A stretch of 64,000 bases of DNA, from the NCBI GenBank assembly GCA_963585895.1, contig OY757916.1, positions 17,973,129 to 18,037,128 of the forward strand, read 5' to 3'. The position numbers and the translations under genes were made by a program. The notes beneath the pieces were generated by a model. It searched no databases, was not told the DNA's origin, and worked only from the letters and a program-made list of their open reading frames with translations. The DNA comes from Sepioteuthis lessoniana (Eukaryota; Mollusca; Cephalopoda; Myopsida; Loliginidae). This document shows positions 43,600 to 54,573 of the stretch, piece by piece. Positions within the stretch are counted from its first letter, which is position 1, and every line of letters begins with the position of its first letter.

Positions 43600-43780
43600 A
43601 ACAGCTCTGTTTCAGAGTGGACTTGTGAGTAATTGCTGTGAAAGTCAATTCCACTTCTCCCGGGGTTCCAGGACTGGATCTTTACCATCAGAGGCTATTC
43701 TAGTGTCTTAATCCTCTGAAGAAATGCAATCGGCTTATTCAATAACCCCTGCTGACTGAGTGAAAAGTCTTTTAAAGTTT
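43600..43780 (-). repeat. Repeat E, degraded end
   Basis: Contains TCAGAGTGGACTTG, an ACCATCAGAGGC block, a GAAATGCAATCGG block and CTGACTGAGTG. Confidence 0.5.
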
Positions 43781-44039
43781 CATTTTGACACCTTTGACAA
43801 ACCTCTTCGTTATCTTCGTGAGTAAAGATAATTTTAATCTTTTGCAAAAGTTAGAATTCGCCTATATTTAACTGTAGACATAATTGCTATAAACGAATCG
43901 AATAAGAAACTGAATAATAAGTGAATGTTTTTACGCTGTAGACGAAAGAAATGCCCATAGATCATTGGAACTGGATATCTTAAGAACTATATGTGACGAT
44001 AACCCCTCGCCCCCCCCCGGAATACGTCATCTTCTTCGA

Positions 44040-44538
44040 ACCATTTCACTTTACGGCCGGTGATCAACTAGTGGTTCCGGTAGGGGCATCGCACATTTCT
44101 ACATAGCTACAAGAACTACAATCAAAGGAGCGGTAGAAGAAGAACAAACGAACAATATTCTTGGGTTAATTCGAGCACAAGAAGAGAAGTTATGTAACGT
44201 GGCATTCCCTATGTGCATATGTAGACTAACACTAGTGTGGATTTCTAGCGAAACTTCTACAAAGCTACTAGGAATGCTAACCTATCTTGCCTGCTCTTCC
44301 CTCACTGACTCTCGGAGCCTATCTCATGCCAACTGGTCTCTCTGCTGTCCGGTTCGACTGGCCACTCGCGTCACCCTTCGCCAACTGCTTCTCTGAGTTC
44401 CTTTGTCTCACTCTCTGACTCGCGTTCCCTTCCTACTTCCGGTCATGTCGAGATCTCGAGTCCAAACCCTTTGTCTGGTTTCGCGCCAAATCAGACAAAG
44501 GGATCGTCTGCTTGGCAGACCACCTACATAGTGTTACA
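44040..44538 (-). mobile_element. LTR-like repeat, family D
   Basis: The reverse strand starts TGTAACACTATGTAGG and aligns with 5795-6320 through ACCGGAAGTAGG, GCAGTTGGCGAAGGGTGACG, GTAGAAGTTTCGC, TTGTTCTTCTTC and GCGATGCCCCTA. The 65-codon frame at 44199-44396 is an accident. The interval 44540-45220 has no supported feature. Confidence 0.6.
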
Positions 44539-45224
44539 TATAGACCACACTTTATAGTGGTAAATATTGACTTGTGTAATTTGTTTGATTTTCTTTTATT
44601 TGCTTTTTAAAAATTAAATTATTTCATCTTAAATTTTAGGATTTTATTCTATCCTTTTAATAATCATTGTTTTCATATTTTTCCCGTTTGAAATTTTGTC
44701 CATTATATATTTTGTTTATTTACGTTTCATTAATGAATATTTTCCAAATCTGTACGACTATAATTCTATACTATTTCCATAATATTATTATCTTCATTTT
44801 CTGAATTGAACTTCATCCGCCTACTTGGTTGAACTAGAATGCCATCACTCTTGATTGCTTCCTACAATATATGTGGTCAAGACTTCCGGAAAAGAAAAAA
44901 ACGTTTTTGCCATGCGGACCACCTAAAACTAAAATACTTTTGATAATCATAACCTTGTTTATTGACCTCTGACCGTAATAACAGCGATGATTTGAGTTTT
45001 TTACGTACATTGGAAAAAAACTAAACCGTTCATTCCCATCATTTGAGATCTTATGACTAGCAAGTCATGTGGACAAAAAGACCTTGCGGCAGTTGATACA
45101 AAATCAACTCATTTTCTTAAACAAAACTATTTGGTCCGAATAGGTACGATCACGGTAAAGAAGTAGCTGTTACAATTTGTTTTAAATGATTGTGAATAAA
45201 GATCGTTTCTTTCGCTGTAAATAA

Positions 45225-46480
45225 CTGGTTTGGTTTGGTTTGGTTTTATGGCATATCAACCATTGTAGGTCATTTAATGCCAAATCCATTTTTATACATA
45301 TGAACAGTTCTATTTCAAACAATTCAGTTTAGCATTAGTACACAGTTTAAATGTGAAAACAGTTCTATTTCAAACAAATACAGCTTTTTGGATTGAAGAT
45401 AACATTTTTAAACAAGTCTGTGCTCGTTTTTTTTTGCACACAGTTAAATGGTTTCACTTAATTTCAAACAATTAAGTTTAGCATGAGTACAGTTTTTTGT
45501 CTACACACAGTCATTGGTTTAAATTGATTATTATTTACACATATTGAAATGTAAAAATAGTTCTATTTTAAACAATTCAGTTTAGAAAATTAAATGGTTC
45601 CAAGTATTGCTATGTATCACAAACAATTCAATTAAACAACTGTCATTTGTTACTCACTGTTAAATGTTCCAACAGTTCTATTTCAAACAATTCAGTTTAG
45701 CATAATTACATTGGATTTTTTTCTTTCTTTACTCACAGTTAAGGTCAATTGCACACATAGATCGGACTCTATTAGGTGCTACGATTCCTTGCCAGTGTGA
45801 ACCTCGGAGCGATGTCAATAAATGTTGTATATTGACCAACTACCCGGCCGAGCTGTCAAAATAGGAAATGCACCTGTGTAAATAACAGGTGCATCAGGTC
45901 GATCAGGATATTATAACCTTGACCGTGGATAGGTTGAATGAGTGCGATTTGTGACGCCCACAAGAAGAAGGTGGATGTTGAACTATTATATAACTCAGTG
46001 CACAGGATATTCAGTCAGTTTGGAGATCAGACCAGTTGGGGATCAGACGAGTTGGAGATAAGATGCGGTAGAGAAAACCAGCACCCAGGCCTCCGGTTGA
46101 GCAGCTCAGGAGAACGGGAAAGAAACGCTGATGGCCAATAGAGTGGGGGTCAATATGTTGCAGTTCTGTTCGGTCTCCAACTCCCTCTCACACACAACCC
46201 TTTCAATGAATTGAGAAGTATATTTTTCTAGAGAACTGTGTTGCTCGTCTTTATTGTGTCGTTGTTATGATTGCATGCATCTGCAGAAATGTAGATGTAT
46301 CTGCATATGAGTATGCAAAATAAAGCGGTACTCTGCACTCTCCAAAGCTCCAGCATTACTGAAGCCTCACCATCAGATTATTTAGCGTCATATCTAAGAC
46401 ACTCGTTGGAGGTGTCTTGCCTCTCTGCAGGGAAGCAGTCAGTGTATTCTAAAGCCCCTGTCTGGGTTATATAAACTGAC
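45225..46480 (-). repeat. Repeat E interrupted by LTR C
   Basis: The hairpin tail is at 45245-45290 (reverse), AT-rich units run 45300-45740, and ATTAGGTGCTACGATTCC follows. The copy then resumes after the LTR at 46321 (GCGGTACTCTGCACTCTCC) and ends near 46470. Confidence 0.75.
45823..46320 (+). mobile_element. Solo LTR, family C, with 4-bp target duplication
   Basis: Starts TGTTGTATATTGACC and ends near GTATGCAAAA, with TAAA on both sides (45819-45822 and 46321-46324). Joining the flanks restores the Repeat E order TCAATAAAG..GGTACTC. It contains GGGGTCAATATGTTGCAG, a TGAGAAGTATATTTTTC region and CTTTATTGTGTCG. It is another LTR without internal sequence. Confidence 0.83.
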
Positions 46481-46749
46481 TTTATGTGTAACTGAGTTGA
46501 TAGCCTTCTTTTGTGAAAAAGTGGCTGTCACAATCTTTTTTAAATGATAAGGAATATAGATCGTTTCTTATGCTGTAAATAACTGGAGTGCACGATTTTT
46601 TTTAACTGTCTTTCTGTGGAATTGAGTTGATATTCATGAACGATTAGAAATTTCCACGAATAATTTTATTTTCAATCTCTTTAATACGGCATCGTTATGG
46701 AAATCAATTGTTTCTTTTGACGCGGCCTAAAATCATCGTTTTATTGTTT

Positions 46750-47330
46750 GGTTTATTTTATTCGTTTAACAACAAATTAACTTATGGGTTATTTAATGGC
46801 AAACTAATTAAATCTAATTCATTAATAAATATTTGATTGCAGGCATTACAATCATTATCTCTGTTGCATCTTCATTACTATATTATCCCTGTTGCCTCTG
46901 ATAAAAAAATATCTTTATTTATCTATAATCGTTTATTTGGAAAGTCACATGATATAAAATATTACAAATACAAATAATTTGTACGCAATTGCATGGTTTT
47001 AAGTATTCCTAACGAATACTAATAATTCAAGCAATCGTATCGTTTCTAGTAACTATTTCAATTTAATGATAATTATTCATTTGCACACAGTTGTAGGATT
47101 TTACTTATTCCTATCCAATTTTAATAATTTTCAAGCTTATCTATTTGACCCATAGATAGGATTCTTACAATTTCCGTAATTCTGGGTCAGAGAGGACCAA
47201 GAAATAATATAGGTCAAGAACTGAACCCTCGCCATCAAATGCAGTGTAGTATCATACTCAGGACACTCACTATTTTGGGGGTCTTATCCTTATACATGTG
47301 ATAAAGTGTACGTATTCTACTCATTTCTAA
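46750..47330 (-). repeat. Repeat E, reverse copy
   Basis: A weak tail at 46775-46800, AT-rich units 46970-47130, ACCCATAGATAGGATTC at 47149 and the GGACACTCAC...GTCTTATCC end. The 71-codon reverse frame at 47235-47450 has no recognisable domain. Confidence 0.55.
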
Positions 47331-47639
47331 AATGTGCTGATCCGAAAAGAATAAGATCAAGGATATCCAATACATCAATCGCAATCGACCAATAGATCGC
47401 AAAAATAGTGCAGGTAGATCACAAAGATAGTCGGGTAGATCACGTGCCATTAAAAAAAGGTTTCTTTTTATGTTAGCCTATCGTCTACTCTCCCTTTCGC
47501 AAGTTCCACTTGATTGACGTCCATGCTAGCCCGTTTGCTGTAACTCAAAACTTTATTCATTCATCACGAAGAAAACGGCAGAGCTACTGCAAAACGACAA
47601 CAAGCTAAGTGACATAGTTAGCCTGCCAGTTTATTTCTA

Positions 47640-47845
47640 CTAAAGAAGAGGTATAAGAAATTAGTAAAGGAGACGTCCCAAGTAAGAAACCAAAAACTTA
47701 CCACTTTCATGCGGAATGGGAGGAGGACTTATTTCTTTTATCCATGTCATATTTGAAGCGCGTTTGTCTGATTTGTCAATCTCTCATTGCTATTCAAAAA
47801 GAAAAAAAAAGGAGATCCAACTTTCGAAATGGTTTTAATGATTGA
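47640..47845 (+). pseudogene. hAT-type BED-finger remnant
   Basis: One frame reads FHAEWEEDLFLLSMSYLKRV followed by CLICQSLIAIQK (zinc ligand pair CxxC); after a shift, HFRNGFND supplies the first zinc histidine. This fits the N-terminal BED finger of ZBED/hAT transposase-derived proteins. The second histidine and everything beyond are gone, and a family C LTR starts 16 bp downstream. Confidence 0.55.
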
Positions 47846-47860
47846 TTTAATATAAGGCAC

Positions 47861-48269
47861 TGTTGTATAACCATGAACAACTATACATACACATATACAT
47901 CTGCATTCAGAATCATAACGACGATACAATAAAGACGAGCGACACAGTTCTTTAGAAAAATATACCTCTCACTTTATTTGAAAGGGTTCGAAAGGTTTAC
48001 TAAAGGTTTTACTGTGTGAGAGGTGAGTTGGAGGCTGAACAGAACTGCAACATATTGACCCCCCACTTTTATGGCCATACCAGCGTTTCTTTTCCGTTCT
48101 CCTGAGCTGCTCAACCGCGGGCCTGGGGGCCCAGCCTCTCTTGAACATGTTCCTCATTCCAGCATCTTCTCTCCAAGGTTATATCCTGATATTCCTCGAC
48201 CGGATGCACCTGTTATTTACATAGGTGCATTTCCTGTTTTGACAGCTTGGCCGGGGTCAATATGTGACA
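47861..48269 (-). mobile_element. Solo LTR, family C, with 4-bp target duplication
   Basis: The plus strand begins TGTTGTATAACC and ends GGGGTCAATATGTGACA, so the element is TGTCACATATTGACC...ATACAACA on the minus strand. GCAC flanks it (47857-47860 and 48270-48273). The 94-codon plus frame across it is non-coding. Confidence 0.87.
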
Positions 48270-48964
48270 GCACGTCAACCCATCTGGAGCAATTTCCGCC
48301 TAGATGTAACGTTTGTAGAGTGAAGTACAAGTTTACTGTTATATATTTGATATAATTTTATTTTTTCAGGAAGAATAAAATGTTATATCTACTGATATTT
48401 TTATATGTGCCTCTCCTGTTGTGCTGTAAAACCAATTTCATATTACAGCAAAATGACTACATTCTATTAGTATGTACTTAAAAGTATAAAGACTGTTCAT
48501 AAAAACTTGTATGAACCATAAGTCATGAGAATTTGCTTATCACGTTTGTAATTCATATACGAATGGAACTCAAGCAAGTTTACTTTGAAGTGAACAGCAA
48601 CTTTTTACTTTGTGTCGTACAAGTAATTTGCCGTTTCGATTTTTTTTAAGTGCACACAAACCTTTAAATATGGCTTTATTGAATGCAATAGAAAGAAAGA
48701 AAATCTCAATCGTGACTTCCGTGAGCTCATTTTGGGAACAAAATGCTGCAGAAACAAATGTTTACAAAAAATATCAGAACAATTATTTTATTGTTTTCAA
48801 GAAATATCACACGAAAAGATTTGAGCTATTTTTGAAATTAGTTGAAATTTAAAATGAAAAAGAATGAATACACTCAAGTTAAGAACGTATTTTAGCAACA
48901 CGTTATTGCTTTAAAGACTGAGAAAATTGGTGAAAACGTCAATGTTGGTTTGATTATTTAGTTA

Positions 48965-48967
48965 GTT

Positions 48968-49007
<40 letters not shown>

Positions 49008-49400
49008 ATTTGTAAGTGAATAATTTGGAGGTAACGTAATTTCTATACTAGTTAAAGCTCATTTCTTTGCACATTGTTAAATGGTTTCAAGTATTGTTAT
49101 TAAACACTAATAATTCAATTTGATATTAGTCGTTTGCCTGCCCAATTAAATGGTTTCAAGTATCATTATTTAATAATAATAAAAAAGTAAATTTGGCGAC
49201 CGTAATCGAGGGTGGCTCCAAGTCTCCCTTTTCGATAGCTACTACACCAAGTCTTTGGTATGACTCGACCTGGGATTGAACCCATTGGCGAACACTCCAA
49301 ATATTATGCCAATAATTGATCATTTTTGCACACAGTTGAATGGTTTCGAATATTGCTATCTCTGCGCAATTGGCCATCAGCCAGTATATTCTAGCACCTT
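48965..49400 (-). repeat. Repeat E fragments with (AT)n and a SINE-3 scrap
   Basis: (AT)n at 48972-49004. ATGGTTTCAAGTATTG units occur at 49081 and 49149. A reverse SINE-3 piece (ATCGAGGGTGGCTCCAAG, TTGGTATGACTCGACCTGGG) lies at 49190-49312. The interval 48274-48960 carries no recognisable gene. Confidence 0.6.
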
Positions 49401-49986
49401 TAAGATAAAATAATGTTGGGTTCATATTTGTTGCAAGAGCGGTTTGAAGACAACCATATGGATACTAGGGCTTGACATGACCAGTTGAATGACGAGATCG
49501 GACCACTCTGACTGCCCTTCAAGCCAAGGGGAGTGTCGTAGATTATGTGAACACTTCGGTAGCCGAGTCATGGACTGCTCGGCCACCAGGACCCCGTCCA
49601 CAATCATCTGGGGTCGTCACCCACGACCAACTTGTGACCTCAACCAAATCTCACCCAGAATTCTGATCATTCTCGTGGATATCTGTGGATAGCTGTGAAC
49701 TGTCTCAATTTCTTCTTGGATTTCTTGTTCACAAAGTTTCTTTACTTCATTCCTCGGGGATGTAACTAGGGCTGCAACTATCGTTACGTTCAGTTTTCCG
49801 TCATCCCGTAACTTTGACATTTTCCTACGCCATTCAACATTCACCTTCTTTCTTCACTTTTCTGTCGCCATGTCTTCTCGTGTGATTTCTCGTCGCTATC
49901 TCGTAAACATGTTCGTTGTTTATCATTGCTTCTCGCGACCACAAACTGCTTTCGGTTCTTGTGTTGGGATTAAGAACAACTTGAGG

Positions 49987-50222
49987 AGGTGTCCTCGTGT
50001 TGTAATGGTTAATACGCTGCACTGAGGAATCGTAGTAAACGAGTTCGAACTCCAGTCGCGGTATTACGTTCACTTTCGAACAAATACCCCAGGGAAGAGT
50101 ATGAACCCACTAATTCTCCCAGTTATGGGTTAAATAATACCAATACTGTTCTTCTAGAAGAATGGCTTTAACATTAGATAATCTGCGAAGGTTGATATGC
50201 CATTAAACAAACAAGCAAACAA
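49987..50222 (+). repeat. SINE-2, full length with hairpin tail
   Basis: GGTGTCCTCGTGTTGTAATGG (A box, one mismatch), GAGTTCGAACTCC (B box), ATTACGTTCACTTTCG, CTGTTCTTCTAGAAGAATGG, then the tail ATTAGATAATCTGC...TTGATATGCC and an AAAC-rich 3' end. The interval 49400-49985 has no supported feature. Confidence 0.8.
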
Positions 50223-50439
50223 ACAAGAACAACTCAGACACATTTTTATATGCACACACATTTTTTCTTGATAACTTTCATCTTGCCGACCTCATTCTCA
50301 GACTATGGGTCAGTGATTAGAGCATAGTTGAAATAGATCGGCTGTCAGCGATTTCTTACTGATGGAAGAGATCTTATTTCTCAACTTCAAATTTTCTAAT
50401 GTCATCTGATCATGTGATTATCTTTTCTAATGAAAAACA

Positions 50440-50890
50440 CATTCTTAAAGGACCTTGGAGTCATCCTACTTCAATGACAACAGTTCTTCGACACTGTTTT
50501 ATACCTGCCAAATTACAGATTTAACTTTTCTATTATTTAACACGATGGTTAGAATCAAATTCGTCTTTATGGTCCATAACTTCATCAAATCCCTGAGAAA
50601 ATCTAAGTATTTATCGAGTTTTTCATCTTCTTTAATTTTTGCTTGGTAATCTTCAGGAACAGTTAAGTCTAATAGTTGTCAAGGTTTTATTTTACTTATT
50701 TGAGAGTCTTTGACTCTCGTTGAACTCACGGGAAAGATCCAAATATTTTTCGCTTTTTTCTATTTTCATTTTGTGGCCCACCAGAACGGTAAAATCCACA
50801 AGATAGAAAGTTATCTTATTTTTGTTAATTAACTCTTAGTTTGATCTTCTGACCAGATTTAGATTATCTGTTTCTATCTCGAAATCCCAG
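50440..50890 (-). pseudogene. LINE-B C-terminal fragments, two in tandem
   Basis: The minus strand contains WDFEIETDNLN, KITFYLVDFTVLVGHKMKIE and KYLDLSREF, then a second KYLDF-LRDLMKL segment. Both match the LINE-B C-terminal module. Many shifts and stops. Confidence 0.65.
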
Positions 50891-50899
50891 ATAATCTTA

Positions 50900-51215
50900 G
50901 GCATTTCCGTGGCGCAGCGGATAGAGGCGTTGAGTCTCTAAGGTTCCAGGTGAGCATTGTCAGAAGATAGCGGTTTCAAATCCTACCCAAGCCGGTAGGT
51001 TTACTTGGTCAAAAACGTGCTGCGATAGACAACAACTATGGAAGGCAGTAGTTAATGGGGATACGGCTACAAGACTCAGCATTCCTATCCGAGGTCGCGG
51101 TAAATCACCTGAAGAAGGCCAGAGGTGAAATTTGGCCGAAACGTAGTGAAAGAAGAAAAAACACAAAACTACCAAGATGAGGACAAAAAGTCCGCAATAA
51201 ATAAAAAATTAATTC
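50900..51215 (+). mobile_element. SINE-5 (tRNA-headed) with hammerhead-like 3' domain
   Basis: The head CGTGGCGCAGCGGATAGAGG has a strong A box; a B-box-like GGTTTCAAATCC lies at 50972-50983. Downstream CACCTGAAGAAGGCC (51108-51122) and TGGCCGAAACGTAGTGA (51133-51149) form a hammerhead-like core. Stem II GGCCA/TGGCC is perfect; stem I TCAC/GTGA; triplet GTA. One extra A sits between core and stem II. The 3' end GACAAAAAGTCCGC is shared with 51355-51690. Confidence 0.65.
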
Positions 51216-51354
51216 TCAATTTTAGGCAACTCATTCTCGGTTAGGAATTCTGATTTGTGTATATACAATTTAGAATCTATCTATATTTCTGAGATGAGAT
51301 CTTATTTACATTTTTCGAACTGTTGTCCTCATCTTTGTCGCCATGTTTATCACA

Positions 51355-51690
51355 AAATATCAGATTTATCAAGGACACATCGTACAGTGGATAAAGGCGT
51401 TGGTTAGATCTAGTGATATAACCAAAGAGTTTGCGTTCAATGCCCGGTGAAGGCAGTGGAGAACTTTCAGAGGGGAAATTAACAGGAGATAACTGATTAC
51501 TGACGTCCATTAAACATGGCTCGTGGAACTAGAACAGTCTACCACGGTAAGCGAAATAAAGGGTTAAGTTCGACATTCCAACCACCTGAAGAAGGCCGGA
51601 GCGTACAACGGCCGAAACGTTGTGATAAACAAGGCGACAAAAAAGAGGAAAATAGTCCGAAAAATGTAAATAACGTACAATTTGGTAGTA
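51355..51690 (+). mobile_element. SINE-5, second copy, diverged
   Basis: The head ATCGTACAGTGGATAAAGGC aligns with the first copy. CACCTGAAGAAGGCC (51587-51601) and CGGCCGAAACGTTGTGA (51612-51628) repeat the core, with stem II GGCCG/CGGCC (a compensated change from GGCCA/TGGCC) and triplet GTT. Stem I is reduced to three pairs. Confidence 0.6.
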
Positions 51691-51839
51691 TGGTCAAATT
51701 TCATCTTCAAATCTCGGGCACATTTCCCAGGAAATCACTTTTGCCATCCAGTCATGGCTTTGTGTTGTACTGCTTTTTGTGCTAGTATGCAACATTTGCT
51801 TACGATATAATTAATAATTTCATCTCTTTCGCTGCATAA

Positions 51840-52498
51840 TGTTGTATAGTCATAATCATCATGATATCAATAACAACAGTACATATACAAATACAAAATA
51901 CAATAGGCAGACTCAAATACACAGGCGACTCAGGTTTTATAAACTTCTGACTTCATTTCTTCGACACGAGGAGAGAGACAATTCTAAAGGTCTTTCGTAT
52001 CATACAATGCTTACAGCACCCAAACGATCGGCATATCTCGTGGTCTAATGTCAATTTCTCAACATTATGGTCGGACCCAACTTTGCACCATCATGGTCGG
52101 ACCCCAACTTCAACTGTCTGCCTCAATGGCAAAAAGCCCAACTACTCGACTCCATAGCAGAGGATTCAATTCTCTATGGCCCAATGGCAGAGACTCAGTT
52201 GTCTGCCTGCCTGCCTGGCCCACAGTTAACTCCCAACTGACTCTTTGTCAAAATCTTCAAATTCTCAGGACCATCTCTTCCGGGCATGACATCATTCACA
52301 CTCCATCTCCATTTGCTATCTAGGGTTTATTATGACAATTGTCATTGTCATATCCTTTGCGCGCGAGCGCAATCTATACCCAGTGCTATGCACCTGAACT
52401 AAGAGCCGAATAGTTCAAAGCCCAACCAAACTGAATTGGTTAGATATAAATAATGATAAATGATTGCTATTAAAAAATCATTCCGTAATTATATAATA
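51840..52498 (-). mobile_element. Solo LTR, family B, with 4-bp target duplication
   Basis: The plus strand runs TGTTGTATAGTC... to ...CCGTAATTATATAATA, the reverse of family B. ATAA flanks it (51836-51839 and 52499-52502). CTTCCGGGCATGACATC (52286-52302) is the reversed ETS plus CRE-like pair. Tandem ATGGTCGGACCC repeats (52066-52105) and CTGCCTGCCTGCCTGG occur inside. Confidence 0.83.
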
Positions 52499-52559
52499 AT
52501 AACTTACACTAACTATTTAGTTGGGTATCATCATAGTTTGCTTAAACATAATTTGTCCT

Positions 52560-53030
52560 TATAGAGTTGTTTTGTGCTCCTATTAGAAGAGATTCGCTTC
52601 CTCTCTTTAGATTTCCTTTTCTTAGACATGTTCATGTCTTTCTCGAGTGCAACCTCGCCAATTTGTTGTTTCATATATCCATACAGTTGTTTTCCTTTTC
52701 ATTTTTGTTTTCTAGACTTTGCTTTTTTTTTACCATTTGGCCTCATATTCCAATTGCTATTACTGGTTGCTGTAATTAGTCTTTCTTTGCTCTTTTTACC
52801 TCATTCTTCACGTCGTTATATTGATGAATCTACACAATCCTCGATGCAGGAGAGTTATCTTCCTCCTTCTTATCTGGACACATATAGTCTCTCTTTGATA
52901 TATCACTCGAGTTGAAGGCCTGGTGCATCGTCATCAACTTTCTTACCCTTTGCTCCATTTGTCCTCATCTCTCGTCTATTTTAAGAATGGTCCGGGGTAT
53001 CTTATTAGTGAAACTGCGAATGTGTTTATT
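52560..53030 (-). pseudogene. LINE-B middle fragment
   Basis: The antisense strand carries the characteristic LINE-B layout seen at 15500-15700. The plus-strand frames of 70 and 113 codons are its shadow. No intact frame remains on the minus strand. Confidence 0.55.
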
Positions 53031-53119
53031 CTTTTCATGAGAGCTTTTTTGAGAAGGTTTCTTGTTCTTCTGCAGGCAGTGCTAATCGAATGATGTCAAC
53101 AGTCTCATCGATATCATTA

Positions 53120-53290
53120 GAAAAATATTTAATTGTAAATTGAATTACCCTGACCAGAAAATCCGGCAAACACTTGCGCGTGACATACGGAACAACTGGA
53201 CAGCTGTTTCGACCTTATTAGGTCTCATCAGCAGCGTATACCGGGGTCTGCCCCACTGGAGAGCTACCGGTCTACACAAGCGATGCCAAA
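53120..53290 (-). repeat. Hammerhead-bearing repeat
   Basis: Sequence around the ribozyme, GGTAGCTCTCCAGTGG upstream and CACGCGCAAGTGTTTGCC downstream on the minus strand. Only one copy is in the window, so its extent is a guess. Confidence 0.45.
53195..53235 (-). ncRNA. Hammerhead ribozyme, type I, palindromic stem III
   Basis: Minus strand: stem I GCTG (53232-53235) with CAGT (53195-53198), one G-U pair; core CTGATGA (53225-53231); stem II GACCT/AGGTC with an AATA loop (53211-53224, perfect); GAAA (53207-53210); palindrome CAGCTG (53201-53206), then TC, giving a GTC triplet. The 6-bp palindrome cannot fold well in one molecule but pairs perfectly between two. Confidence 0.85.
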
Positions 53291-53454
53291 TTAACTAGCC
53301 ATGGTAATTGCACGGCCAATTAACCTGAATGTGTCTTGTGAGTTACATCTGTACTCTTTACAGAGGACACGGTCACCTCCGAGGCCATGTCTTCCAAAGA
53401 GGGTATGATAACTTGAAGAGAAAACCTTCTGCATGAAGTGACTCAACAAGTGCT

Positions 53455-53665
53455 GATAGGACAGTCGGCTGAGGCTGTAGAATAGACCGATTGCATCTCT
53501 CCAAAGGGCTAAGACCCTCCCCAACGATATGACTCTAAACTATGTGATGGTAATGCTCCAGTAATGCTGGAGCTTTGGGAAATGCGGAGAACCCCTTTAT
53601 TACCATCGCTCCCAGGTCCACTCTGATCTGGAGTGGTAGCACCTGATAGGGTCCTATCAAGGTAA
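53455..53665 (+). repeat. Repeat E, partial
   Basis: CAGTCGGCTGAGGCTG, GGGCTAAGACCCTCCCC, CCAGTAATGCTGGAGC and TCTGATCTGGAGTGG. The copy stops at CCTATCAAGG. Confidence 0.7.
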
Positions 53666-54029
53666 TTCAATTTACAATATAATACCTTTACGTAAAAAAG
53701 AAAATGTACATCTACACTTTTCTTTTTTTTTTTTCAATATGCCCAAGTACTTGAAAAATTCCTTTTCTCTTAACGCTCTGGTCCTTTCCTGATCTGGCAG
53801 TTCTATTCCTTTTGTTATTTCTCTATTACCATTCTTCATTATCAGAATGGCAATTTTTCAAATGCAAAATTTCATTCCTACATACGTGTTGATTTTCTTA
53901 TCGTTTGTATCAGAGTTTTCTATCCTTTTCATTTTTGGTGAATATCTTGATTACCTCCATATAAATTGAAACGATATGATTGCTTGTAAAGAAAACCTTC
54001 TGCATTATGTCACCCAACAAGTTTTCATA

Positions 54030-54370
54030 TGCCGTAAAAACATGCTGAAGCTGTAGAAATACTCCGACTGCATATCTCTAAAAGGGTTAAGACCCTCCCC
54101 CAGCGAATATCCTCGATATGATACTAAATAAACTGATGGCGATGTTCCAGTAATGCTGGAGCTTTGGGAAATGCGGAGTACCCCTTTATTGCCATCGCTC
54201 GCAGGTCCACTCTGATCTGGAGTGGTAGGGTCCTATCAATGGGTCAAATAGAACTCAACTGTATACTTATGCTAAACTAAATTGTTTGAAATAGAACTGT
54301 TTATATGTATAAAAATAGATTTGACATTAAATAATATACAATGGTTGAGATGTCATAAAACCAAACGATC
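54030..54370 (+). repeat. Repeat E copy with tail
   Basis: A second, nearby copy with the same blocks plus the tail GACATTAAATAATATAC...GTTGAGATGTC (54330-54360). The interval 53670-54030 has no supported feature. Confidence 0.7.
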
Positions 54371-54573
54371 TCGATGTCTTATCTTTTACATTTTTACCAT
54401 AATTCTTGCGTAGAAAACGAGAAATAACTGCTCCTCTAGGCTGTTTTACACTGAAAAAACCTTCTTTTTTTCTTTCTTTGCTTTACTTTTTTTTATGATC
54501 GTAACAAAATCTCTAATTGACTTTAGATACAGATTTTACATTTATAAAGGCTTAAATTTTCAGCTCTTTATCA

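Noticed and set aside
48610..48852. 80-codon ORF, lysine and phenylalanine rich
   Set aside because: It lies in AT-rich DNA, matches no family I know, and has no promoter or splice context. Chance is the simplest explanation.
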